A stretch of 64,000 bases of DNA from an uncultured Flavobacteriaceae bacterium. Lineage in GTDB: Bacteria > Bacteroidota > Bacteroidia > Flavobacteriales > Flavobacteriaceae. How positions within the stretch are numbered: the first letter of the stretch is position 1; every line of letters begins with the position of its first letter. Made by a program: the position numbers and the translations under genes. The stretch is taken from contig CANMSA010000001.1 of the NCBI GenBank assembly GCA_947500385.1, forward strand, positions 62,001 to 126,000, written 5' to 3'. Under the pieces are notes generated by a model, which was given only the letters and a program-made list of their open reading frames with translations, was not told where the DNA came from and did no database searches. Positions 31,797-39,961 of the stretch are shown here, in pieces.

Positions 31797-33173
31797 ATGA
31801 AAAAAATGGTGTTTTTTTTACCTGTCCTGCTATTAATTCCCCCAAAGCTTTACAATCAAAACAAGGCCGGCAAAGATAGGCTGCCCAATATCATACACAT
31901 TTTTGCGGATGATCTCGGGTATGGAGATTTGGAATGTTTTGGAGCGACCGATATCAAAACCCCTAACATTGATCGGTTGGCGCAAGAAGGCATGAAATTC
32001 ACTTCTTTTTATTCCGCTTCCTCGGTATGCAGTCCGTCTCGCGCGGCTCTTCTTACAGGGCGATACCCACAACGAATGGGCATCAATCAGGTATTCTTTC
32101 CCGAGAGTTTTACGGGAATGCCATCCGAGGAGATTACCATCGCAGAAATACTAAAGCAACAATCGTACGCCACGGGTATCGTTGGTAAATGGCACCTTGG
32201 GCATCGCGAAAAATTTCTACCATTGCAGCAAGGCTTTGACAGCTATTTCGGTATTCCCTATAGCAATGATATGGAGAGTGTGGTGTATTTGCGAAATAAT
32301 GAGGTGGAAAGTTTCTCGGTTGATCAGCGCTATACCACCCGTACCTATACCGAAGAGGCTTTGCATTTTATAGAACGGAACAGCGAGCGTCCTTTTTTTC
32401 TGTACTTGGCGCATACCATGCCGCATGTACCCTTGTATGTTTCCGAAAAATTCAAGGGCTCTTCAGAGAGAGGTCTATACGGCGATGTCATACAAGAATT
32501 GGATTGGAGTGTAGGAGAAGTGCTTAAAAAATTAGAAGCCAAAGGCCTACTGGAAAACACCTTGGTCATTTTCTCCAGTGATAACGGCCCTTGGTTGGTA
32601 ATGGAGGACCATGGAGGTTCTGCAGGTCCTTTACGCGAAGGGAAGCAATATACTTTTGAGGGAGGAATGCGGGTGCCCACCTTGGCCATGTGGAAAGGAA
32701 AGATTGTTCCTGGCAGCGTTTTTGAAGACTTGGCCACTCAAATGGATTGGCTTCCGACTATTGCCTCGCTCACGGGTACAGAAATCCCAAAAGACAGACC
32801 GATCGATGGCAAAGACATCGCTCCGGTGCTCCTGGGGACCGGAGATCGCCAAGACGACTCTTTTCTATTCTTTTCCGGAGCCGAACTTCAAGGGTACCGA
32901 AAAGGGGATTGGAAGGTTAAAAACGCATACGCCGGTTTCGATGGCAACCAATGGGTCAAAAAAGTGGCACCGCATGATTCATTATTGATTCATTTAAAAA
33001 AAGATATTGGGGAACAACAGAATCTATACCGGTCACAAAAAGATAGGGCCAGGATATTATTTTCGGAAATGCATAAGGAGTTAAAAAAAATGGGGCCGCT
33101 ACCACCCTCACAAGTGGTGAGGAGAGGAGAGGACAATAGTCATTTCACATACCTCGAAGGAAAAGAAAAGTAA
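31797..33173 (+). CDS. Sulfatase (family S1, formylglycine dependent)
   Basis: 458 residues, exported: MVFFLPVLLLIPP near the start is a signal. ADDLGYGDLECFG gives metal-binding aspartates and C78 in SSVCSPSRAALLTG is the CxPSR cysteine converted to formylglycine. KWHLGH and SSDNGP complete the active site. It hydrolyses sulfate esters, probably from algal polysaccharides. No formylglycine-generating or radical-SAM maturase is in the window. It lies near lacZ but with an 81-base gap after rluF, so it may be a separate unit. Confidence 0.92.
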   Translation: MKKMVFFLPVLLLIPPKLYNQNKAGKDRLPNIIHIFADDLGYGDLECFGATDIKTPNIDRLAQEGMKFTSFYSASSVCSPSRAALLTGRYPQRMGINQVFFPESFTGMPSEEITIAEILKQQSYATGIVGKWHLGHREKFLPLQQGFDSYFGIPYSNDMESVVYLRNNEVESFSVDQRYTTRTYTEEALHFIERNSERPFFLYLAHTMPHVPLYVSEKFKGSSERGLYGDVIQELDWSVGEVLKKLEAKGLLENTLVIFSSDNGPWLVMEDHGGSAGPLREGKQYTFEGGMRVPTLAMWKGKIVPGSVFEDLATQMDWLPTIASLTGTEIPKDRPIDGKDIAPVLLGTGDRQDDSFLFFSGAELQGYRKGDWKVKNAYAGFDGNQWVKKVAPHDSLLIHLKKDIGEQQNLYRSQKDRARILFSEMHKELKKMGPLPPSQVVRRGEDNSHFTYLEGKEK

Positions 33174-33246
33174 GCAGCTTTATCGAAGAATTGTGCACAA
33201 AAACCATCTCCCTACACTAAGAGACAAGCATGCTTCTTTCAAAAAG

Positions 33247-33254
33247 TATCTTTG
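33247..33254 (+). promoter_or_regulatory. -7 box before the AraC-type gene
   Basis: TATCTTTG matches TAnnTTTG. A predicted start at about 33259 leaves a leader of only about 9 bases before ATG 33268. No TTG element is visible at the usual distance. Confidence 0.4.
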
Positions 33255-33267
33255 AAAAAAAAGTTTT

Positions 33268-34374
33268 ATGGATTTTATCATCCTATTATTTTTGTGTTTC
33301 GTGTTTCTCGGACTTTGTTTGTCGATCTTGTTTTTGCTTAAAAAAAAAGGAGATCGTTTCGCAAACCGCGTTCTGGCACTGTACACCTTTCTCTTCGCTA
33401 CCGAACTATTGAACAACGCCCTTCGATGGTCTGGAGGGATCAAAGAAGCGCTCTTTATCCATTTTAACTTGGCCCACTTTCCTCTTTGGACGGTTTACGG
33501 CCCATTATTATTTATTTACGTTCGCAGGGTCGTCACCGATAAAGGATTGCAATGGAAAGATATCCTGTTTCTGATACCCACTGTGGCTATTATCGCCACC
33601 TTGGCCCCATTTTATGCCATGGGAACCGAGCAAAAAGTAGCCGTAGTGAACCAAGGTATGGAGTTCAGCTACATTCCGTGGCCTAGTTATGGTATTTGGA
33701 TAGTGATAGCACTCTTGTTCTTTTATGCTTTTTTTACCTATTTCAGTTTTTGGCGCAATAAAAAAGTGGGGTACCGTGAAAATCGCTGGATGAAATGGTT
33801 TGTCGGCGCTTATTTTGGGTTCGCCCTTATGTTCACCCTCTACATCACCCTTACCTGGTTTGGAATCATGCATCCTAAATACGACTACTTTGTTGACATT
33901 GTCATCGTGTTTTTTATAGCCATGCTTTCCTTTTTCGGTTTTGTACAACCAGAGGTTTTCGAAGGCAAGTCATTGCAAAAAGTATTGCCTTTTATTAAAT
34001 ATCAAAAAACAGGTCTATCAGACGCATTATCGCTCGAAATGAAGAAAAAATTACTGCGTATCATGGAATCTGAGCAACCCTATTTGAACAATGAATTACG
34101 TTTAGATGATCTCTCGCGTTTAATGAACCTATCTAGGAACCATACTTCCCAGATCATTAATGAACACTTTAACCTTTCGTTTTTCGATTTCATCAACAAA
34201 TACCGAGTTAAAGAGGCGAAAAACCTACTGATGAACAATGTCGTCAATGGCCTTACCATGACCCAAATAGCCTATGATGTAGGTTTCAACAACCGGGCAT
34301 CTTTTTACAAGGCGTTTAAAAAATTTACAGAAGCCACGCCCAGTGTTTACAGAGAACAGGCCAACGCCTCCTAG
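33268..34374 (+). CDS. Membrane-anchored AraC-family transcriptional regulator
   Basis: 368 residues. About the first 230 hold seven hydrophobic helices (FIILLFLCFVFLGLCLSILF first, then helices near residues 45, 70, 100, 140, 180 and 210). Residues 255-365 are an AraC-type double helix-turn-helix: LDDLSRLMNLSRNHTSQIIN and then MTQIAYDVGFNNRASFYKAF, the classic second signature. Such membrane-AraC fusions are common in Bacteroidota and presumably sense a signal at the membrane. It lies downstream of the sulfatase and may control it. Confidence 0.9.
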   Translation: MDFIILLFLCFVFLGLCLSILFLLKKKGDRFANRVLALYTFLFATELLNNALRWSGGIKEALFIHFNLAHFPLWTVYGPLLFIYVRRVVTDKGLQWKDILFLIPTVAIIATLAPFYAMGTEQKVAVVNQGMEFSYIPWPSYGIWIVIALLFFYAFFTYFSFWRNKKVGYRENRWMKWFVGAYFGFALMFTLYITLTWFGIMHPKYDYFVDIVIVFFIAMLSFFGFVQPEVFEGKSLQKVLPFIKYQKTGLSDALSLEMKKKLLRIMESEQPYLNNELRLDDLSRLMNLSRNHTSQIINEHFNLSFFDFINKYRVKEAKNLLMNNVVNGLTMTQIAYDVGFNNRASFYKAFKKFTEATPSVYREQANAS

Positions 34375-34466
34375 TTTTTTTCATAAAAAATGTAAAGGTT
34401 TACAAGAAGAGACAACTAGTCTTCACCGTGGTCTTAATTTCATGAAACAACAAAAAACGAGATTTC

Positions 34467-35006
34467 ATGAAAAAAATATTAGGGAGTTTTTTAATACTAT
34501 GCTTTGCGCTGTCATGCATAAGCGAAACCAAACAAAGTGCGCCTAAAGAAGTGAATGATAATACCCTGTTGGGTTCTTGGGATATGAAGAGGATTGAATG
34601 GATTACGGCCGATACCGTATATACCATTGAGAAGGCCCAACCGGGTATTTTTATGGTCACGCCCACCCGCTATAGCATTATTTGGACCCCTACCCAAGAA
34701 CCGAGAAAGGCCTTCGAAAAACTGTCCGCACCTACCGATGAGGAGATTATTGCCGGCTTCAGGTCGGTCGTATTCAATGCTGGCACCTACGTACGTACCG
34801 ATAGCACATTGACCACGGAGGCCCATATCGCCAAAGTGCCTGGCTTTGAAGGAGGTATTCAATACTACGACTATCAATTGTCGGCAGATACCTTATCACT
34901 CACCATGTTTGATGAAACCTATCCCGATGGTAGCAAACCGGATTGGGCCGGAACATGGAAAACACGTTTTATCATGAAACGCATTTCAACCGAAAAAACA
35001 CCATGA
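34467..35006 (+). CDS. Lipocalin-like lipoprotein of unknown function
   Basis: 179 residues. A lipoprotein signal (KKILGSFLILCFALSC) is followed by LLGSWDMKRIEWITADTVYT and a series of beta strands (TPTRYSIIWTP, GGIQYYDYQLSADTLSLTMF, GTWKTRFIMKRI). This resembles the small lipocalin-like domains of Bacteroidota. Ligand unknown. Its end overlaps the peptidase gene by a 4-base ATGA. Confidence 0.72.
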   Translation: MKKILGSFLILCFALSCISETKQSAPKEVNDNTLLGSWDMKRIEWITADTVYTIEKAQPGIFMVTPTRYSIIWTPTQEPRKAFEKLSAPTDEEIIAGFRSVVFNAGTYVRTDSTLTTEAHIAKVPGFEGGIQYYDYQLSADTLSLTMFDETYPDGSKPDWAGTWKTRFIMKRISTEKTP

Positions 35007-35650
35007 AAAATTTAGCCCCTTTAGTAGTTTTGTTTGGAATCCTATTATTCTTACCCCAGTGCAGCAAAGATGACACACGGGACATAAGAAGGCCAGGGTC
35101 TAAAAATACCGTAGACACTTCATCATCGGGTAGCTGCGGAGAAGCGCAATACGATCCTTGGGAAACCTCACGGTATGTATTACCCTATCCGGTGGGCACC
35201 CAATATACCGTTAACCTCAGTCACTGTGGTGGCTCGTATCATAGCGAAGGGCAGCCCGATCAATACGCGATCGATTTTGCCATGCCCATCGGCACACAGA
35301 TCACGGCTTCTAGGGACGGGCAAGTGGTATTTGTAGAAGAGTCCGGTGAGGATGGTTCATTTCCCAACAATTTGGTAATCGTTCAGCATTCAGATGGCTC
35401 CTACGCGCAGTACATGCATTTAACACAGAACGGTGCCGAAGTGACGGTCGGGGAATTTGTATCACAAGGAGATCCAATAGGTCTAAGCGGAAACACCGGT
35501 TTGGCGGGTTATCCCCATTTGCATTTCGTAGCGACCAAAAAAGGTTCGTTCAAATACCCGTATGTTTCGTTCCCCACCACCTTTAAAAATACATTTGCCA
35601 ATGAACGCAGTTTGCTACCCCAAACGGTCTACCCTGCACAACCCTATTAA
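35003..35650 (+). CDS. M23-family metallopeptidase, lipoprotein
   Basis: 215 residues from ATG 35003, which overlaps the previous stop. The signal LVVLFGILLFLPQC ends in a lipidation Cys. The LytM/M23 domain carries QYAIDFAMPIGTQITASRDG, IVQHSDGSYAQYMHL and AGYPHLHF, which together hold the zinc ligands H, D and H. M23 enzymes cut peptidoglycan cross-links, but many with this layout are endopeptidases of unknown target. A longer frame from 34943 would overlap the lipoprotein gene by 64 bases. Confidence 0.88.
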   Translation: MKNLAPLVVLFGILLFLPQCSKDDTRDIRRPGSKNTVDTSSSGSCGEAQYDPWETSRYVLPYPVGTQYTVNLSHCGGSYHSEGQPDQYAIDFAMPIGTQITASRDGQVVFVEESGEDGSFPNNLVIVQHSDGSYAQYMHLTQNGAEVTVGEFVSQGDPIGLSGNTGLAGYPHLHFVATKKGSFKYPYVSFPTTFKNTFANERSLLPQTVYPAQPY

Positions 35651-35728
35651 CAATAGAAAATTAACAGGTAAATACCTTAAAATTTAGTATTTTAGAGAGG
35701 TATTTGCAACAAACAGAAGCAATTAGAT

Positions 35729-37054
35729 ATGAAACACGTCAGACTTTTACACAGAAAATCCTACTTCATGGCACTCCTAGTACTGTGCCTGTGGGGGGTA
35801 CCGAATATGATGCAGGCTGCGGCCTTTTTTCAGGATGTACAAGCAACGACTTCCTTTAATCAATACAAAGGGAAGGTGATGGACAGGGATACTAAAAAAC
35901 CCTTGGTATTCGCGACCCTGACCTTAGAAAACACCAATATCAGTACGATCAGTAATACCGAAGGAGAATTCGCCCTTAAGATCCCCAAAGAAGTGACCTC
36001 GGGAAATGTAGTGGTCTCTTTTTTGGGCTACAAAACCGTTACCGTACCTCTTTCGCAATTTACACCTGATGATAATCGCATTCGGATGGAAGTATCCGTA
36101 ATGGAACTTTCCGAGGTGAATCTGACCATTCCAAAAGACGCCAAGAATTTGGTCAAGGAGACCTTGCGAAAAAAAGGGGAAAATTACTTTGATGACCCGA
36201 CGCTCATGACGGCTTTTTATCGGGAGACCATCAAACGACGTAGAAAGAATGTTTCGCTCTCCGAAGCGGTCGTGAATATCTACAAAAGTCCATACGACTC
36301 CGAACGCAAAGATGCGGTTCAGTTGTACAAAGCACGCAAAAGCACGGACTACTCCCGTTTGGATACCGTTGCCCTTAAACTTCAAGGCGGGCCTTTCAAC
36401 GCGCTCTTTGTAGATATCATAAAATACCCCGAATACATCTTTACGGAAGAATCCATTGAATACTACAATTTCAGTTTTTCGCAATCTACCCGCGTGAACA
36501 ACAAGCTCTTATATGTGATAGATTTCAAACAAAAAAGGGGAATTGACGAGCCACTGTATGAAGGGAAATTATACATAGACGCCGACAACAAAATTTTGAC
36601 CAGTGCCATTTACACCCTCAATATCACCGACCGTGAAAAAGCGGCCCGCCTGTTCGTGCGAAAAAAACCTGCACAGGCGTCGGTGTGGCCCACAGAAGTT
36701 GCCTATCGAGTAGATTACAGAGAACGCGACGGACGATGGTACTACGGGTATAGCAATGTGTTGCTAGAATTTAAAGTTAACTGGAAGAAAAAGCTCTTTA
36801 ACTCGGTATACAGCATGACCTGTGAAATGGCGGTTACCGATTGGGAAAAAAACACTCAAGGCACGACCCCCAAGTCAAAAGACCGTATGCGATCCTCTAT
36901 CATTCTGAACGATGAGGCGGTCGGTTTTTCTGATCCGGATTTCTGGGGCGAGTACAACATCATTGAACCCGAAAAATCGATTGAGTCTGCTATCAAAAAA
37001 ATACAACGTCAATTAAGACGGTCTAAAAACCAAGGAGGTACTTCCGCACGGTAA
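35729..37054 (+). CDS. Surface protein with carboxypeptidase-like regulatory domain
   Basis: 441 residues. After a signal (YFMALLVLCLWGVPNMMQAA) residues 45-125 form a CarboxypepD_reg-like beta-sandwich (YKGKVMDRDTKKPLVFATLT, VSFLGYKTVTVPL), as found on TonB-linked and T9SS proteins. The remaining 300 residues are a beta-rich region found on many flavobacterial proteins of unknown role. No TonB plug or T9SS sorting domain is visible. A strong terminator follows. Confidence 0.8.
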   Translation: MKHVRLLHRKSYFMALLVLCLWGVPNMMQAAAFFQDVQATTSFNQYKGKVMDRDTKKPLVFATLTLENTNISTISNTEGEFALKIPKEVTSGNVVVSFLGYKTVTVPLSQFTPDDNRIRMEVSVMELSEVNLTIPKDAKNLVKETLRKKGENYFDDPTLMTAFYRETIKRRRKNVSLSEAVVNIYKSPYDSERKDAVQLYKARKSTDYSRLDTVALKLQGGPFNALFVDIIKYPEYIFTEESIEYYNFSFSQSTRVNNKLLYVIDFKQKRGIDEPLYEGKLYIDADNKILTSAIYTLNITDREKAARLFVRKKPAQASVWPTEVAYRVDYRERDGRWYYGYSNVLLEFKVNWKKKLFNSVYSMTCEMAVTDWEKNTQGTTPKSKDRMRSSIILNDEAVGFSDPDFWGEYNIIEPEKSIESAIKKIQRQLRRSKNQGGTSAR

Positions 37055-37082
37055 GAGCGCCATGTTCCTTAAAATTTGAGAT

Positions 37083-37118
37083 TGCGATACGAATTAACTT
37101 TGTATCGCAGTTTTTTTT
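37083..37118 (+). terminator. Terminator after the surface protein
   Basis: TGCGATAC (37083-37090) pairs with GTATCGCA (37102-37109) around an 11-base loop, then G and eight T. The rest of 37055-37365 holds no gene I can support. Confidence 0.85.
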
Positions 37119-37365
37119 GATATTCCATTCGTCCCTGCAAATACCTTTCCCAAAACGCACCGACCCCTTCGTACCGCTTCTCGGAAAATTTGCAGTATCC
37201 TCCCCATTTTCAGGGGGGTATAATTTCCCTGAAACCTTCGTGTAATTCAATCTTTAAAGAATGAATCTTTGTATTCGACAACGAACTCGTGCACCATACC
37301 AATAAATTGACCGTATTGTCGTTTAATTTTTAACATGAGCATAACAACCAATTAAAATTCTACAA

Positions 37366-38538
37366 ATGAAAAACGTATTACCAAGGTTTCAGCGGCCGTT
37401 AAATGGAATTAGCGAACCGCGAACAGAGGTATCTCATTGGGACAAGGCAATGGATGCCTATGATGCAAAAAAATTTCGCATGGCCCTGCTTGAGACCATC
37501 AATTATATGAATTCTACCATTCTTGCGGGAAAAGATACGAGTGGGGATATCAACTTCGTTCAGAACCAAGGTTCTGCGGAAATACAAGTTCGTATTGAAC
37601 AAGAAACCTTTTCTGTAAAGGCTCCCTTTCTAAAAATTACAGATGCTACGAATAAGGTGGCACTGTATCGAAAAGTAGCGGAAATCAATTTTGCTCCCTT
37701 GACCCTATCCCAAATTCATTTACGAGGAGAAGAGCTTTGGTTCGAATTTTCGTCACCCGTGGCATTGTGCCAACCTTATAAGGTATATGATGTTATTCGC
37801 GAAATATCGGTCTTTGCCGATGATTATGATGATGATTTTGTAGAAAAATACAAAGCAGATTTTTATCAGGAGCCGAACACCCAACCGCTTACCGGGGATG
37901 AAGCCGAGAAGGTATGGCAACAGATTAACGATATTTTAGAAGATTACAAAAACTATACTGCTTTTTTCAAGGAAAAAAGATGGAATGACTTTCAATGGGA
38001 TATTACCGTTATATCCTTATTAAAAATTGTTAACATGCCCTATACTCACGGCACCTTGCGCACGAAATTGCAGGAGTATGTGAACAATATGTTCAACAAC
38101 AGTATTGATTTTCATCACCGAATCGACAAGGGTACCAACTTCATGCAGGAATTGTGTGCCAGGTCGCGCGAAGATTTCCTAAAGGATATGTACCATGCGG
38201 ATGCCTTTATCTCGTTAAAGTGGCGGAGTTCGGTACAAATTCTTCAGGATGAAGTAAAGCGTTTTGAAAATACGGTCAATTCGTATGTAAAGAACAATGA
38301 CAACTTTTCGCTCTGTTATTATTTGCAGTTCAATTTTCTGTATATGCTCTACAATTTTAATGTGGAGGAGCATCAGAAAAATGCCATTTACAGTGTTTTG
38401 GAAGACGTCAGTGGTTTGGAGCCAAACATGGCCGCCCCCAAACTCTTGAAAGTATACCATGCCTTTTTAGACGGCAAGGATCATATGAACGTTGCCAGCA
38501 CAAAAGGAAAAGGTTTTTTTGCAAAACTCTTTGGATAA
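37366..38538 (+). CDS. Hypothetical cytosolic protein linked to the trypsin-like protease
   Basis: 390 residues, no signal peptide and no membrane helix. It begins with short basic residues and KAMDAYDAKKFRMALLETIN, a mixed region until about residue 190, then mostly alpha-helical, with low cysteine content. The C-terminal half (LQDEVKRFENTVNSYVKNND) may be coiled coil. I recognise no domain. The 19-base gap to the protease gene makes a functional pair probable. The end FFAKLFG is amphipathic and could be a docking tail. Confidence 0.7.
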   Translation: MKNVLPRFQRPLNGISEPRTEVSHWDKAMDAYDAKKFRMALLETINYMNSTILAGKDTSGDINFVQNQGSAEIQVRIEQETFSVKAPFLKITDATNKVALYRKVAEINFAPLTLSQIHLRGEELWFEFSSPVALCQPYKVYDVIREISVFADDYDDDFVEKYKADFYQEPNTQPLTGDEAEKVWQQINDILEDYKNYTAFFKEKRWNDFQWDITVISLLKIVNMPYTHGTLRTKLQEYVNNMFNNSIDFHHRIDKGTNFMQELCARSREDFLKDMYHADAFISLKWRSSVQILQDEVKRFENTVNSYVKNNDNFSLCYYLQFNFLYMLYNFNVEEHQKNAIYSVLEDVSGLEPNMAAPKLLKVYHAFLDGKDHMNVASTKGKGFFAKLFG

Positions 38539-38557
38539 TCAATAATACTATAACCCT

Positions 38558-39628
38558 ATGGAACATATAAATAAATCAGTTTTTAAAATAATCACGGCTT
38601 CAGGTACCGGTAGTGGATTCGTTGTGAGCGGAAAAAACCACGTGATCACCAATTACCATGTAATCAAAGGTGAAAAGACGGTTGCGGTCGAAGACCATAA
38701 AAAAGATAGATATGTCGCCAAGGTCGTCATGGCGAACCCGGAAGTAGATTTGGCTTTTCTTCATATTGAAGGTTTTGAAAATACCGAAACCAGCATTACC
38801 CTAGATCCGGCCGTACAGGTTGCCAATACCCAAAAAGTATACATCAATGGGTATCCTTTCGGAATGCCCTATACCATTACGGAAGGAATAGTTTCTTCGG
38901 TACATCAACCCATGGGGCAACGGCACTACATACAGACCGATGCCGCGGTAAACCCAGGAAACTCAGGTGGTCCCATGCTAAATGAAAAAGGGAACCTCAT
39001 CGGAGTAACCACCTCAAAATTCACCAACGCGGACAATGTGGGCTTCGGAATAAAGCATGTAGATCTGATTAAAGAAATTACAGACTACACTCATGTAGAC
39101 GATACCTACCATGTAAAGTGTAACTCGTGCGACACCTATATGATTCAGAAAGCTGAATTCTGTAGCAACTGTGGCAACAATATGGATATCTCTATTTGGG
39201 AGGAATTTGAAAAAAGCCACTTTGCCAATTTTGTCGAGGAGGCCTTGAGCGAACTGGGAATGAACCCGGTTATCGGCAGAGCAGGCAAGGATTTTTGGGA
39301 ATTTCATCAAGGAAGTGCCCTTATTCGCATTTTCGTATTTAAACGTGATTATTTGGTAGCTACTTCTCCCATGAACAATTTACCAAAAACGGGTCTCAAA
39401 GAACTAATGGAGTACTTATTGGAAGACAAGGTGAGTCCGTACACCCTGGGTGTACACGAAAACAAAATATTCCTTTCGTACCGCACACACCTTTCGGATA
39501 TCTTTACAGATGCTGCTTCGACAATTAAAGAAAATATCAAAAATTTGGCTTTAAAAGCCGATGATTTGGACAACTTCTTTATGGACACCTATGGTTGTGA
39601 AATGTCTATGGAAGCCAAAGAGGTGTAA
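38558..39628 (+). CDS. Cytosolic trypsin-like serine protease with zinc ribbon and YbjN-like C-terminal domain
   Basis: 356 residues, no export signal. Residues 1-175 are a HtrA-like trypsin fold with an intact triad: H34 (TNYHVI), D64 (DLAFL), S136 (VNPGNSGGPM). Residues 188-205 form a zinc ribbon CxxC-x10-CxxC (C188, C191, C202, C205). Residues 210-345 resemble a YbjN / type III chaperone-like sandwich (SALIRIFVFKRDYLVATSPM). There is no PDZ domain, unlike HtrA. Its partner is the gene just upstream. Intracellular location suggests a role in signalling, toxin-like control or quality control, unknown. Confidence 0.82.
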   Translation: MEHINKSVFKIITASGTGSGFVVSGKNHVITNYHVIKGEKTVAVEDHKKDRYVAKVVMANPEVDLAFLHIEGFENTETSITLDPAVQVANTQKVYINGYPFGMPYTITEGIVSSVHQPMGQRHYIQTDAAVNPGNSGGPMLNEKGNLIGVTTSKFTNADNVGFGIKHVDLIKEITDYTHVDDTYHVKCNSCDTYMIQKAEFCSNCGNNMDISIWEEFEKSHFANFVEEALSELGMNPVIGRAGKDFWEFHQGSALIRIFVFKRDYLVATSPMNNLPKTGLKELMEYLLEDKVSPYTLGVHENKIFLSYRTHLSDIFTDAASTIKENIKNLALKADDLDNFFMDTYGCEMSMEAKEV

Positions 39629-39646
39629 TAGAAATCACTATTCATT

Positions 39647-39678
39647 AAAAACGCCCTGTAGTTCTACAGGGCGTTTTT
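39647..39678. terminator. Terminator after the protease gene
   Basis: CGCCCTGTAG (39652-39661), loop TT, CTACAGGGCG (39664-39673), flanked by five A and five T, so it could end transcripts from both sides. Confidence 0.9.
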
Positions 39679-39704
39679 GTTTGGGCATAAAGTTCTGCCG
39701 ATGG

Positions 39705-39845
39705 CTACTTGTGATGTTTAGAATTCTTTCCAAACGTTCTCTTATAGAAATTAATCAACAATAACAATACCATTAAAAAAGCTACTATTCCTATCAGATA
39801 GAAAAAGATATGCCTAGCCGAAATATAATCTAATAGAAGTAGCAT
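39705..39845 (-). CDS. Possible 46-residue membrane peptide
   Basis: An open frame in the 333-base gap 39629-39961, reading LLLLDYISARHIFFYLIG then IVAFLMVLLLLINFYKRTF and a basic tail. It would place one transmembrane segment with a positive end, a believable small membrane protein. There is no recognised family and no clear promoter; the rest of the gap is empty apart from two terminators. Confidence 0.35.
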   Translation of the reverse strand: MLLLLDYISARHIFFYLIGIVAFLMVLLLLINFYKRTFGKNSKHHK

Positions 39846-39874
39846 ACATTTACATGATTAAAGAAAGTACCCTA

Positions 39875-39906
39875 GAAAAAACCAAGGCAAGCATGACTTA
39901 CCTTGG
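39875..39906 (-). terminator. Terminator of the exported three-gene cluster
   Basis: On the minus strand CCAAGG (39906-39901), then an imperfect stem and loop, CCTTGG (39887-39882), then six T. It lies 56 bases past the end of the 1111-residue protein. Confidence 0.75.
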
Positions 39907-39961
39907 CTTCAAGGATGCAACACATTACTGACAGGATTGCACTTAAAACCAAGATAATTTA

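Noticed and set aside
31777-31800. 7-codon frame ending in the ATGA of the sulfatase start
   Set aside because: Too short to support. It also shows that ATGA-coupled upstream frames can arise by chance, which limits the weight of the secA and lptB cases.
37023-37250. 75-codon minus-strand frame in the 37055-37365 gap
   Set aside because: It runs through a terminator hairpin and the end of the surface-protein gene; composition looks random.
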